From positions 3,286,001 through 3,350,000 of the forward strand of contig NZ_CP023689.1 of NCBI RefSeq assembly GCF_008704715.1: DNA of 64,000 nt. Direction: 5' to 3'. Below are positions 51,424 to 59,567 of this stretch, piece by piece. Position 1 is the first letter of the stretch. Each line of letters begins with the position of its first letter. Both the position numbers and the translations under genes were made by a program. The notes under the pieces are model-generated. The model had not been told where the DNA came from. It made no database searches and saw only the letters and a list, made by a program, of their open reading frames with translations. The DNA comes from Streptomyces chartreusis (GTDB taxonomy: Bacteria > Actinomycetota > Actinomycetes > Streptomycetales > Streptomycetaceae).

Positions 51424-51529
51424 CATCCGACCTCGTTTCCTCATACCGTCTACGGTTGCACCAGTCTCACTCACCGGACGGGAGTTTCTGCCCTTCGTCC
51501 GGATCGTGAGACATCTATTTCATTTGTAC

Positions 51530-51560
51530 CGGGGTGGAAGACAGGAGATCTTCCACCCCG
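51530..51560 (-). terminator. lysA terminator
   Basis: Perfect 12-bp stem (51530-51541 with 51549-51560), 7-base loop, beginning 13 bases after the lysA stop on the minus strand. It separates nrtL-lysA from the hom-thrC-thrB unit. Confidence 0.85.
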
Positions 51561-51573
51561 CTGTATTCGCTGC

Positions 51574-52965
51574 TCAGCCGACGTCGAGCCGAAGAAGATC
51601 CTCTTCGGTCTCGCGCCGGACGATCACCCGGGACCCGCCCTCGTGCACGGCCACGACCGGGGGCCGCAGCACGTGGTTGTAGTTGCTGGCCATGGACCGG
51701 CAGTAGGCACCCGTCGCCGGTACGGCGATCAGGTCACCCGGTGCCAGGTCGGCCGGCAGGAACGCGTCCTTCACCACGATGTCCCCGCTCTCGCAGTGCT
51801 TGCCGACGACCCGCGCGAGCATGGGCTCGGCGTCGGAGGTCCGTGACACGAGCGCCACGCTGTACTCGGCGTCGTACAGCGCAGTACGGATGTTGTCGGA
51901 CATGCCGCCGTCGACGGAGACGTAGGTACGGAGGTTGTCGAGGGGCTTGATGGTGCCGACCTCGTAGAGCGTGAACGCGGTGGGCCCGACGATGGCCCGC
52001 CCCGGCTCGACGGAGATCCGCGGGGTGCGCAGTCGGGCGCCCTCGCACTCACGGGTGACGATCTCGGTGAGCGCCTTGGCGATCTCGTGCGGTTCGCGCG
52101 GGTCGTCGGCGCTCGTGTACGCGATGCCGAGCCCGCCGCCGAGGTCGATCTCGGGCAGCTCGACACCGTGCTCGTCACGGATGTCCTTGAGCAGCCCGAC
52201 GACGCGGTGCGCGGCGACCTCGAAGCCGGACATGTCGAAGATCTGCGACCCGATGTGGCTGTGGATGCCGATGAGCTCAAGCCCGTCGAGCTTCAGCGCC
52301 CGCCGCACCGCCTCGGCGGCCTGCCCTCCGGCGAGCGGAATGCCGAACTTCTGGTCCTCGTGGGCGGTGGCGATGAACTCGTGCGTGTGCGCCTCGACGC
52401 CGACGGTGATACGGATCTGCACCCGCTGCCGCTTGCCGAGCCCTTGCGCGACGTGGGCGACACGCACGATCTCCTGGAAGGAATCGAGGACGATCCGCCC
52501 GACGCCGGCCTCGATGGCCCGGGTGATCTCCTCGACGGACTTGTTGTTGCCGTGGAAGGCGATCCGCTCGGCGGGCATGCCGGCCGAGAGGGCGGTGGCG
52601 AGCTCACCGCCGGAGCACACGTCCAGGTTGAGCCCCTCCTCGTGCAGCCACCGCACGACGGCGCGGGAGAGGAACGCCTTGCCGGCGTAGAAGACGTCGG
52701 CGTCGTTGCCGAAGGCGCTGCGCCAGGAGCGGGCGCGGGCGCGGAAGTCGGCCTCGTCGATGAAGTAGGCGGGCGTGCCGTGCTGTTCGGCGAGGGTCTT
52801 CACGTCGACGCCGCCGACGGTGACCACGCCGTCCGCGTCACGGCCGACGGTCTGCGCCCACACCTTCGCGTCGAGGGCGTTGAGGTCGGCGGGCGGCGCG
52901 GAGTAGTGGCCCTCGGGCAGGACATCGGCGTGACGGGGCCCGGCGGGGTGTGCGGAACGGCTCAT
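51574..52965 (-). CDS. lysA: diaminopimelate decarboxylase
   Basis: Last step of lysine synthesis. 463 aa, alanine-racemase-like barrel. PLP lysine K96 in VFYAGKAFLS; SGGEL and the phosphate-binding DLGGGLG motifs present; the C-terminal domain has YRSMASNYNHVLRPP. ATG 52965. Lies 17 bases after the ArgRS-like gene, so the two are an operon. Confidence 0.96.
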   Translation of the reverse strand: MSRSAHPAGPRHADVLPEGHYSAPPADLNALDAKVWAQTVGRDADGVVTVGGVDVKTLAEQHGTPAYFIDEADFRARARSWRSAFGNDADVFYAGKAFLSRAVVRWLHEEGLNLDVCSGGELATALSAGMPAERIAFHGNNKSVEEITRAIEAGVGRIVLDSFQEIVRVAHVAQGLGKRQRVQIRITVGVEAHTHEFIATAHEDQKFGIPLAGGQAAEAVRRALKLDGLELIGIHSHIGSQIFDMSGFEVAAHRVVGLLKDIRDEHGVELPEIDLGGGLGIAYTSADDPREPHEIAKALTEIVTRECEGARLRTPRISVEPGRAIVGPTAFTLYEVGTIKPLDNLRTYVSVDGGMSDNIRTALYDAEYSVALVSRTSDAEPMLARVVGKHCESGDIVVKDAFLPADLAPGDLIAVPATGAYCRSMASNYNHVLRPPVVAVHEGGSRVIVRRETEEDLLRLDVG

Positions 52966-52982
52966 GACTGTCGTGGGCTCTC

Positions 52983-54164
52983 TCAGAGATGTTCGGGTGC
53001 GTCGATACCGAGCAGGGTCAGGCCACCGGCCAGCACCGCCCCGGCGGCTTCGGCAAGAGCGAGCCGGGCACGGTGGGCGGCCGAGGGTTTCTCCGCACCC
53101 CGCGGCAGCACGACGGCCGGCAACGGAAGGGCGGCGTCCGCGACGGCGACGAGATGCCGCGCAAGGCGGTCGGGAGCCCGGTGGGCTGCCGCCTGGGCGA
53201 GCACTCGGGGGTGGTCGGCGAGGGCGGTTTGGAGGGCGTGGGGGGTGAGGTGTGCCGGGGACTGCGAAGTGAGCCGGTCCGTGAATTGCCCTGTGGATGG
53301 CTCTACGGGTCCCGGCTCGGCGCTGAATCCCAGGTCGGCTGCGTTGCGGGAGAGGGCCCGGGTGCGGGCGTATGCGTAGCGGACGCGGAAGAGAGGGTTG
53401 CTCTCGCGCTGGACGAGGTGCTCGTCGGTGACACGCGGCCGGTCGTGCTCGGCGGGGTGGAGCAGGGCCCAGCGGGCGGCGTCGCGTCCGAGGAAGAGGG
53501 GGTCGAGCGGGGCGGGTACCGGGCGGAGGGCGTAGTGGGGGAGGTCGTCGGGCGGAACGGGCTGGTGCCGAGTGGCACGGGGGCGGGCGTCATCGCCTCG
53601 GCGGCCGACCGTGTCGGACTCACCCGGCCTGCCGGACCCGCCGCCGACCGTGTCCACCCGTACGCCCAGGACGTCGACCCACTCCTGAGGGAGCTCGGCC
53701 TCGCAGCGGGTGCGTACGGCGGCGCCCTGCGAACGCAGGATCCGGGCGACGGCGTCCATCACGACGACGGCCCGGACCTCACGCGGACACGACAGCGGTA
53801 CGAAGTCCGCGGATGGACCCTTGGCGTACCCGTACCGGTCGCCGCGCCGAAGGATCTCCTCGACGAGGGCGACGGAGGCGGTGCCGCCGAGGCGGATGTT
53901 CAGGAACCCGGGCCCGGTGACGACGACGTCGGCGACACCGTCCGCTCCCGCGAGGTGCGACCGCAGGATCTCGGCGACACGCAGGGCGGGCTGCCCGGCC
54001 GGGCGGGCGAGCTGGAGCGCGATGTTGGTGGCGTAGTCCCCACACCCACCGGGCCCCGGCACGGTGACCAAGGCTCGCTCGGGCACGGCGACGGCCAGTT
54101 CCCCCTCGTCGACAGCACGACGCACCGCGCACAGCACGGAACGGGAGAGCTCGACGGGGGTCAC
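52983..54164 (-). CDS. nrtL: NrtL, degenerate arginyl-tRNA synthetase paralogue
   Basis: 393 aa. The first 115 residues match the ArgRS N-terminal domain (GCGDYATNIALQLARPAGQP, VVTGPGFLNIRLGG). The class I catalytic core is nearly absent (no HIGH or KMSKS). After a disordered linker, residues about 250-393 are a DALR anticodon-binding domain (ESNPLFRVRYAYARTRALSR, then RLALAEAAGAVLAGGLTLLG). It thus cannot charge tRNA, so a role in sensing or binding tRNA-Arg is inferred. GTG 54164 was chosen; upstream residues are not family-like. In operon with lysA. Confidence 0.85.
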   Translation of the reverse strand: MTPVELSRSVLCAVRRAVDEGELAVAVPERALVTVPGPGGCGDYATNIALQLARPAGQPALRVAEILRSHLAGADGVADVVVTGPGFLNIRLGGTASVALVEEILRRGDRYGYAKGPSADFVPLSCPREVRAVVVMDAVARILRSQGAAVRTRCEAELPQEWVDVLGVRVDTVGGGSGRPGESDTVGRRGDDARPRATRHQPVPPDDLPHYALRPVPAPLDPLFLGRDAARWALLHPAEHDRPRVTDEHLVQRESNPLFRVRYAYARTRALSRNAADLGFSAEPGPVEPSTGQFTDRLTSQSPAHLTPHALQTALADHPRVLAQAAAHRAPDRLARHLVAVADAALPLPAVVLPRGAEKPSAAHRARLALAEAAGAVLAGGLTLLGIDAPEHL

Positions 54165-54271
54165 GGGGACAAGCGTATGGGAGGAGGGGGGTGGGTATGC
54201 GAATGGGTTTGGGCTGGGTTTCGCGATGTGGACGGGGTGGGGAGCTGGGGTGGGGTGCAGCGCGAGGGTCG

Positions 54272-54314
54272 CGGCGTGGCGCTGCACCTGACGGCTCGGC
54301 GTGGCGCTGGACCT
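54272..54314. repeat. short direct repeat upstream of nrtL
   Basis: CGGCGTGGCGCTGCACCT (54272-54289) recurs at 54297-54314 with one mismatch, 25 bases apart. Lies in the gap between the response regulator stop and nrtL start; could be a binding site or chance in GC-rich DNA. Confidence 0.5.
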
Positions 54315-54428
54315 ATGAGAAGGGTGGCGGGGTCGGTTACTCCGCTCCGACGCGACGGAAGACGCGTCCGACCGACCAGGCAGTCACTCAGCCGCCCCTG
54401 CCGCCGCTCTGCCGCAGCCCTGCCCGCC

Positions 54429-54908
54429 TCAGCCTCCGGTCCGCCCGGCGGCCTCGCCGGCGCCCAGGACGCCGCCGAGCACGGCATCATCGGCACCCCT
54501 GCCCTCGGGGCACCCGTCGGCCTCCCCGCTCCCGCTCCGCTCGATCAACCGCCGTACGAGACTCACGAGTTCGGCGGGCTCGAAGGGCTTGGCGAGGAAG
54601 GCGTCGACGCCGACGTCGAGACCGCTGTCGACCTCGTACTGGGTGCAGGCGCTGATGATGGCGAGGGGAAGATCACGGGTGCGGGGGTCGGAACGCAGCC
54701 TCGCGGCGGTGCGCAGCCCGTCCAGTCGGGGCATGACCACGTCGAGGGTGATCACGTCGGGCCGCACCTGATGAACGACATCCAGACACTCGGCACCATC
54801 GGCCGCGGTCACCACCTCGAGCCCCTCCAGCTCGAGATTGACCCTGATCAGCTGCCGGATGACCTTGTTGTCGTCCACAACAAGGACCCGGCCGGAAGCG
54901 CCTGGCAC
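54429..54908 (-). CDS. single-domain response regulator
   Basis: 159 aa, a lone receiver domain with no output domain. Acidic pocket D12/D13 (VLVVDDNKVIRQLI), phospho-acceptor D56 (VITLDVVMPRLDG), switch region IISACTQ and K in FLAKPFEPAEL. About 30 low-complexity residues follow. No kinase adjacent. GTG 54908 (PGASGRVLVVDD) chosen; weak ribosome site. Role unknown. Confidence 0.87.
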   Translation of the reverse strand: MPGASGRVLVVDDNKVIRQLIRVNLELEGLEVVTAADGAECLDVVHQVRPDVITLDVVMPRLDGLRTAARLRSDPRTRDLPLAIISACTQYEVDSGLDVGVDAFLAKPFEPAELVSLVRRLIERSGSGEADGCPEGRGADDAVLGGVLGAGEAAGRTGG

Positions 54909-55083
54909 AACTCGAGAGTAGGTCCGGACCGGCCACCGCGTCCGGGTTTTCCCGAGTTCCACCCCCCTGCGGGCGACCCACCCCAGGTCGCACCGGGTGC
55001 CACGACCCCGGAAACCCGTTCATGAACACCCCACCGAAGCTGGTAGGGTTCTACCCGTCGCCGCCAAGCAAGGCGCCCGACAC

Positions 55084-55155
55084 GCCCCCGTAGCTCAGGG
55101 GATAGAGCAACGGCCTCCGGAGCCGTGTGCGCAGGTTCGAATCCTGCCGGGGGCA
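55084..55155 (+). tRNA. tRNA-Arg (anticodon CCG)
   Basis: Cloverleaf folds fully: 7-bp acceptor GCCCCCG/CGGGGGC, D stem GCTC/GAGC, anticodon stem ACGGC/GCCGT with loop CTCCGGA (anticodon CCG), T stem GCAGG/CCTGC with TTCGAAT, discriminator A at 55155. Length 72; CCA is not encoded. Reads CGG codons. Confidence 0.96.
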
Positions 55156-55172
55156 CTTCGCAGGAAGTGCCC
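55151..55172 (+). other. hairpin overlapping the tRNA 3' end
   Basis: GGGCACTT (55151-55158) pairs with AAGTGCCC (55165-55172), loop of 6. Its left arm includes the last four acceptor bases and the discriminator, so in the precursor it competes with tRNA folding; it may guide 3' processing. Confidence 0.6.
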
Positions 55173-55173
55173 G

Positions 55174-55213
55174 AAGACCCCGCCATCAGCGAGTCAGCTG
55201 AGTGCGGGGTCTT
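55174..55213 (+). terminator. tRNA-Arg terminator
   Basis: AAGACCCCGC (55174-55183) pairs with GCGGGGTCTT (55204-55213); an inner short stem TCAGC/GCTGA strengthens it. Followed by GGTGTTTG. About 20 bases after the tRNA end. Confidence 0.85.
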
Positions 55214-55380
55214 GGTGTTTGTGGGGCGGGTCGTGCCGGGGGGCAGGGGGGTGCGGGCCGTCCGAGTGGTTGCCTGTAAGTAGGGGCGCGCCGCATCGGA
55301 GAGATGCGTGGCACGCCCCTGGTGGCTCCTCGGCCGCTCGCGGGCCCTCGTCCGTCCCCAGGCCCCGGCCGCGTCGCGCG

Positions 55381-55569
55381 CTACCGCCCCCCGCCCTCAT
55401 ACCCCCGCTCCCGACCCCACTGCCCCGCGTCGCCCTGCGGCAGGAGTGCCGCTGCCTGGTGTTGGGTGTGTGCGGCTGCTATTTGGGCTTCCGTTACGAC
55501 GTCTCCGCGTTCGCGCACCAGGTCTTCATAAATTGGTAGGTGATCGTTTTCGGCGGGGGTGCGTGTCAC
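55381..55569 (-). CDS. small hypothetical protein
   Basis: 62 aa, MTRTPAENDHLPIYEDLVRE start, soluble, no domain recognised; the Gln/His-rich middle (AAAHTQHQAAALLPQ) might be helical. GTG 55569 with GGAAGGAC 8 bases upstream, and 28 bases after the membrane protein gene, so likely real and cotranscribed. C-terminus Gly-rich. Confidence 0.65.
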   Translation of the reverse strand: MTRTPAENDHLPIYEDLVRERGDVVTEAQIAAAHTQHQAAALLPQGDAGQWGRERGYEGGGR

Positions 55570-55597
55570 TGTGTTGTCCTTCCGGTGGGTATTGCCG

Positions 55598-55948
55598 TCA
55601 GGCCCTGTTCAGGCGGGCGGCAATTCCGTGGCCGAGGGCCAGATAGAGGACCGCGGGAAGGCCGTAATTGAGGATGACTCGTAGGCCCTCTGTGTCCATC
55701 GTGAAAATGTCGCGTGCCCATCCGGAGAGCAGGTCCGCCGCGCCATGGACGAACTCCACGAAGGCGTTGCCCTGGTTCGCGTCGAGGAGGTACAGGACGA
55801 TCCACAGGCCGAGCAGACCGGCCGAGATGTCGGCGATCGTGCAGATCACAAGCGACGCTCTGCGGGCGGTGGCCCTGTTGCGGGCCGTGCGGTCCTGGGG
55901 CGGGTGCTGGTCGTACGTCTGGTATCCGGATACCGGGTCGGTGTTCAC
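55598..55948 (-). CDS. small membrane protein, unknown function
   Basis: 116 aa with two clear transmembrane segments (VICTIADISAGLLGLWIVLYLL and ILNYGLPAVLYLALGHGIAA) and a basic N-terminal region with TYDQHPPQDRTARNRATARR. GTG 55948 chosen (NTDPVSGYQTYD). A GGGACATCCCAAAT motif lies about 130 bases upstream. Role unknown. Confidence 0.7.
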   Translation of the reverse strand: MNTDPVSGYQTYDQHPPQDRTARNRATARRASLVICTIADISAGLLGLWIVLYLLDANQGNAFVEFVHGAADLLSGWARDIFTMDTEGLRVILNYGLPAVLYLALGHGIAARLNRA

Positions 55949-56077
55949 TAGAAATCCGATCTGACGCGTTGATTGGGCCGACTGGGCACCGCACTGCGCC
56001 GGGATTCGGACTTTGTGCGGTGACTTCCTTCCGCCTAGTTCTGCGTCAGACGAACGCGACCGTGTTACACCAGGGAC

Positions 56078-56092
56078 GGGGACATCCCAAAT
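56078..56092. promoter_or_regulatory. GGGACATCCCAAAT motif, copy 1
   Basis: A 14-base sequence at 56079-56092 (a further G at 56078) identical to 59353-59366. Located in the spacer upstream of the membrane protein start 55948 and after the ATP-binding gene stop 56181. The core GGGA..TCCC is symmetric. Function unknown; shared regulator or promoter inferred. Confidence 0.45.
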
Positions 56093-56180
56093 ATGTAGGG
56101 TCGGCGCCCTGTTCGGGAACTTAGTCAATTGTTCACGTGCGAGTGCACATTTGCGGATGCAGTGCAGGACTCGTGACGGA

Positions 56181-56738
56181 TCAGGAGTCGCCGGCGGTCG
56201 GGAGCATCGCCCAGACCGTCTTGCCCAGGGGATGCCGCCGGGTCCAGCCCCAGTGTTCGGACAGGCTGTCGATGATGCGCAGTCCGCGACCGTGCTCGTC
56301 GAAGGGGTCGGAGGTGTGCGGGTACACCGGCGGGCGGTCGCTCGGGTCGGTGACCGCGCAGACCAGGTGGGCCGGGCGGCGGACGCCGAGCCGGAGCCAG
56401 ATGCCGGGGTCGGCCGAGGGGCGGGCCGCGGAGTGCGGTGCGGCGTGCAGTACGGCGTTGGCGAGCAGCTCGGTGACCACCGTCAGGGCGTCGGGGCCGC
56501 AGTGGTCGAGCTCCCAGCTGCCCAGTGTGCGACGGACGAAGTCGCGGGCCTCGGCGCAGCCCCGTTCGGCGCCGACCAGGCGCAGGACTGCGGAGCGGGG
56601 TGCTGTGTGCTCGGACTCCGGTGTGGCCAGCCGGCGTGGGCCCGGGGGGCCGCTGTGCGCTGGTGGCGCTGTCCTCAACGCCTCATGTGACGCAGCGCCA
56701 CGGGGCAGTCGGAGCCCTTCGTACGCAGGTAACGACAC
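56181..56738 (-). CDS. RsbW-like ATP-binding regulatory protein
   Basis: 185 aa HATPase_c_2 (Bergerat-fold) protein, of the type paired with WhiJ-like regulators. N-box VVTELLANAVLHA, G-box DEHGRGLRIID, then GKTVWAMLP. A Ser/Pro-rich N-terminal tail precedes. Codon 3 is TTA (56730-56732), so translation should depend on the bldA tRNA. GTG 56738 with GGGGAG upstream. It diverges from the DUF397/XRE genes. Confidence 0.88.
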   Translation of the reverse strand: MSLPAYEGLRLPRGAASHEALRTAPPAHSGPPGPRRLATPESEHTAPRSAVLRLVGAERGCAEARDFVRRTLGSWELDHCGPDALTVVTELLANAVLHAAPHSAARPSADPGIWLRLGVRRPAHLVCAVTDPSDRPPVYPHTSDPFDEHGRGLRIIDSLSEHWGWTRRHPLGKTVWAMLPTAGDS

Positions 56739-56936
56739 AACGTCTCCCCTGATACACGGTCAGGACGGGGCGTCCGCGCTGCACTTGACGCCACGGGCTA
56801 TTATCCACGCCAACGGCGTCTCCGTGCAATTTCACGGGAAATTTCGCGTGAGATGTCAGCGTGGAGCTCGTGGTGCGGTCCGGGTCCGCTGTGGCCTCGG
56901 GCACGCGCGTGACGGAACGTGAGCAAGGAGAGTGCA

Positions 56937-57167
56937 GTGCCAACAGCACCGAACGGCGTACGGGCAGACTCGTTGGGCGTCCGCTGGATCAAGAGCCGGC
57001 ACAGCAATGCCGAGGGCAACTGCGTCGAGGTTGCCGCCCTGGGCGACGGCAGTGTCGCGATGCGCAACTCCCGCCACCCCGACGGACCTGCCCTCGTCTA
57101 CACCCCTGCTGAGATCGCGGCCTTCCTGGCCGGCGCGAAGGATGGTGAGTTCGACCACCTGGCGTGA
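56937..57167 (+). CDS. DUF397 small protein (BldB-like)
   Basis: 76 aa. RWIKSRHSNAEGNCVEVA, then VAMRNSRHPDGPALVYTPAE, the DUF397 core. Found beside XRE regulators in Streptomyces. GTG 56937 preceded by AAGGAGAGTGCA was preferred to GTG 56919. Confidence 0.92.
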   Translation: MPTAPNGVRADSLGVRWIKSRHSNAEGNCVEVAALGDGSVAMRNSRHPDGPALVYTPAEIAAFLAGAKDGEFDHLA

Positions 57168-57384
57168 GACGGACGGGTCGGCACGGGGCGGGCCTGTGCG
57201 AGGCAGGCCCACGTGAGAGGGCCCCGCGCAGCACGGGCAACTGTCCCCGGAACGCGTGACCGGTGGAGGGCGAAATGCCGCCCGCAAACGGAAGTTGAGC
57301 CTTCCACTTCTCGCGGTTCCGGCGCCACCCGGCAGCGGGATGCGATAATGCGGTCTGTCGTCTGCCGGTCTACGGGGAGTCAGG

Positions 57385-58296
57385 ATGTCGCCCGAGTCAC
57401 CTCGCATCTCCCGTCTCGAACCCTATCTGGACCGGACCGAGCCCGCCCCGACCTTGCTGAAGATGCTGGTCGGCGTCCAGTTGGGCGGCCTCCGCGAGGA
57501 CCTCGGCCTGTCCCAGGACCAGGTCGCGCGGGCCGTGGGATTCAGTCCGGCCAAGCTGTCGCGCATCGAGGCGGGCAAGGGCCGTCGGCCTCCGACCGAG
57601 GCGGACGTGCGGGCCCTGCTGGAGCACTACGGCACCGAGGAGTACGAGGCGTCGGTACTGCTTCAGCTGCTGCGGCGCGCCGGTGAGCCCGGCTGGTGGC
57701 AGCGCTATGACAAGCGGCTGATGCCGGAGTGGTTCGACCGGCTGGTCGGGCTCCAGGAGGCCGCGACCTCCATCCGTACCTTTGAACTCCAGTACGTACC
57801 CGGTCTGTTGCAGACCGACGACTACACCCGGGCCGTCGTCGAGCGTGGGCTGCCGACCGCGCCGCCCCGTGAGGTGCAGCGGCGGGTCGAGCTGCGGATG
57901 CGCCGGCGGCAGCTGCTGCACCGCCCGGACGCGCCCCAGCTGTGGGCGGTCGTCGACGAGTCGGTGCTGCTGCGGGTCCTGGGCAGCCGTGAGGTGATGC
58001 ACGCGCAGCTGGAGCACCTCGTGGAGATGGCCCAGCGGCCGCATGTGACCGTGCAGATCGTGCCGCTGGACGTCACCAACGCCTCGGCGCCCGCCATGCC
58101 GATCACCTATCTGCGGTTCGGCGGCGTCGATCTGCCCGACATCGTCTATCTGGAGCACATCAAGAGCGCGGCCTTCCTGGAGGACCGCGACGAGACCGAG
58201 GAGTACCGCCTCGCCCTGGACCGCCTGGGCGACGAGGCCCTCAACCCGCGGGAGTCGCTGGAGCGGCTGCGCGAGACGATGAAGCGGTACGCATGA
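57385..58296 (+). CDS. XRE-family regulator with DUF5753 (WhiJ-like)
   Basis: 303 aa. N-terminal helix-turn-helix (GGLREDLGLSQDQVARAVGF, SPAKLSRIEAGKGRR), then the DUF5753 domain (YVPGLLQTDDYTRAVVE, LWAVVDESVLLRVLGS, VQIVPLDV). Members of this class regulate development and antibiotic production. ATG 57385 with GGGGAGTCAGG. The DUF397 gene lies 217 bases upstream. Confidence 0.92.
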   Translation: MSPESPRISRLEPYLDRTEPAPTLLKMLVGVQLGGLREDLGLSQDQVARAVGFSPAKLSRIEAGKGRRPPTEADVRALLEHYGTEEYEASVLLQLLRRAGEPGWWQRYDKRLMPEWFDRLVGLQEAATSIRTFELQYVPGLLQTDDYTRAVVERGLPTAPPREVQRRVELRMRRRQLLHRPDAPQLWAVVDESVLLRVLGSREVMHAQLEHLVEMAQRPHVTVQIVPLDVTNASAPAMPITYLRFGGVDLPDIVYLEHIKSAAFLEDRDETEEYRLALDRLGDEALNPRESLERLRETMKRYA

Positions 58297-58310
58297 GCAA
58301 CAGAGGCGGC

Positions 58311-58337
58311 GGGAGCGGCGGTGATGACGCCGCTCCC
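58311..58337. terminator. bidirectional terminator
   Basis: Perfect 10-bp stem (58311-58320 with 58328-58337), loop GTGATGA, in the 54-base gap between the convergent XRE and methyltransferase genes. Confidence 0.75.
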
Positions 58338-58350
58338 CGGCCTCCGGTCC

Positions 58351-59166
58351 CTACACCAGCCGGCCCGCTCCGCCGAACTCGATCCACTCCTGCGTGAGTT
58401 GCCGCGGTGCCACCTCGGTGTCCGGGCGCCAGGTGGAGACCTCCACCAGGCCGGGCTCCAAAATCTCCAGGCCGTCGAAGTACTCCGCGACGTCCTTCTG
58501 CTGACGTACCCGGCCCCAGTGCCCCTGCGTCGCCTGGTCCATGAAGTCGGTGACGAACTTGCGGACCTCGGGGTCCTCGCTGACCAGCTGGCACATCACC
58601 ATGAAGCTGCCGGGCGCGAGGCGCTCGCGCACCCTGCGGGCCACGGCGAGCGGACCGTCGGTGTCGCTGTCCGGGATGCAGTGGAACACCGAGTTGAACA
58701 GCACGGCCACCGGCTGCGAGAAGTCGATCAGGCGCTCGGTGTCCGGGTGGGAGAAGATCTGGTCCGTCTCGCGCATGTCGGCGTGGATGACGGCGGTGTT
58801 GTTGTTCTGGTCCAGCAGGGCGCGGCCGTGGACCAGGACCATCGGATCGTTGTCGACGTACACCACGCGCGAGGCGGGGTCGACGGCCTGCGCGACCTGG
58901 TGGACGTTGTTCTGGGTGGGCAGGCCGGAGCCGTGGTCGAGGAACTGCCGGATGCCGAAGTCGCCGGCCAGGGTGCCGACCACCCGCTGGAGGAAGCGCC
59001 GGTTGTTCAGGGCGAGGGCCCGGGTGCTGGGGACGACCTTGTCCAGCTCCTCGCAGGCGGCCCGGTCCGAGGCGTAGTTGTCCTTGCCTCCGAGGTAGTG
59101 GTCGTACATGCGCGCGGCCGTGGGGACCGTCGCATCGATCGACGTGGACAGCTTTCCAGGCTCCAT
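58351..59166 (-). CDS. SAM-dependent methyltransferase, DUF574 family
   Basis: 271 aa. TVPTAARMYDHYLGGKDNYA start, then FLDHGSGLPTQNNVHQVA as the SAM loop and VVYVDNDPMVLVHGRALL, all DUF574/Methyltransf_19 marks. These proteins are abundant in Streptomyces; their substrates are unknown. ATG 59166 with GGGGGAAG. Converges with the XRE gene and diverges from the MFS gene. Confidence 0.9.
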   Translation of the reverse strand: MEPGKLSTSIDATVPTAARMYDHYLGGKDNYASDRAACEELDKVVPSTRALALNNRRFLQRVVGTLAGDFGIRQFLDHGSGLPTQNNVHQVAQAVDPASRVVYVDNDPMVLVHGRALLDQNNNTAVIHADMRETDQIFSHPDTERLIDFSQPVAVLFNSVFHCIPDSDTDGPLAVARRVRERLAPGSFMVMCQLVSEDPEVRKFVTDFMDQATQGHWGRVRQQKDVAEYFDGLEILEPGLVEVSTWRPDTEVAPRQLTQEWIEFGGAGRLV

Positions 59167-59567
59167 GGCTTCCCCCAGGGGCAGGACGGCCGAGGAGATC
59201 ACCTCGCCGACAACACATCCTAGGGAGGCCGCAGTTGGTGGGGCCAGTCCATCGGTCAACGACCGGGAGAATGGCCCCCTTGACGGGGAGAGCAGGCACG
59301 GAATTCGCTGCTGGAAAGCGGCAGAGGTGTCCGGGAACGGCAGCTCTCGTCCGGGACATCCCAAATGTCGTTGTGTCGTCAAACGTTCGTAGGTGCCTAC
59401 GAGGTGGCCGTGCCTTGTCCCGGTACGGGCCTTTCAGCCGCGCCCCTCTCGGCCGTGGCGAGCCCTCCGTGAGGGCTTCTCGGTCGCCTTTCATGATCAG
59501 GGCTGTGCGGCCCGTGTCTTCGAACTAGGGTTCTTGACCGGAAGCCACATTCGACGGGGGTACGCAC
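59167..59567. promoter_or_regulatory. divergent region between methyltransferase and MFS genes
   Basis: 401 bases. Holds the second GGGACATCCCAAAT copy (59353-59366) and a small AGCCCTC/GAGGGCT hairpin (59461-59477). Both flanking genes start outward, so promoters are expected here, but I could not locate firm -35/-10 boxes. No gene is supported. Confidence 0.5.
59353..59366. promoter_or_regulatory. GGGACATCCCAAAT motif, copy 2
   Basis: Exact match to 56079-56092, at a similar distance (187 bases) upstream of a minus-strand gene start. On the minus strand both read ATTTGGGATGTCCC and share an A/T-rich flank. Unknown function. Confidence 0.45.
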
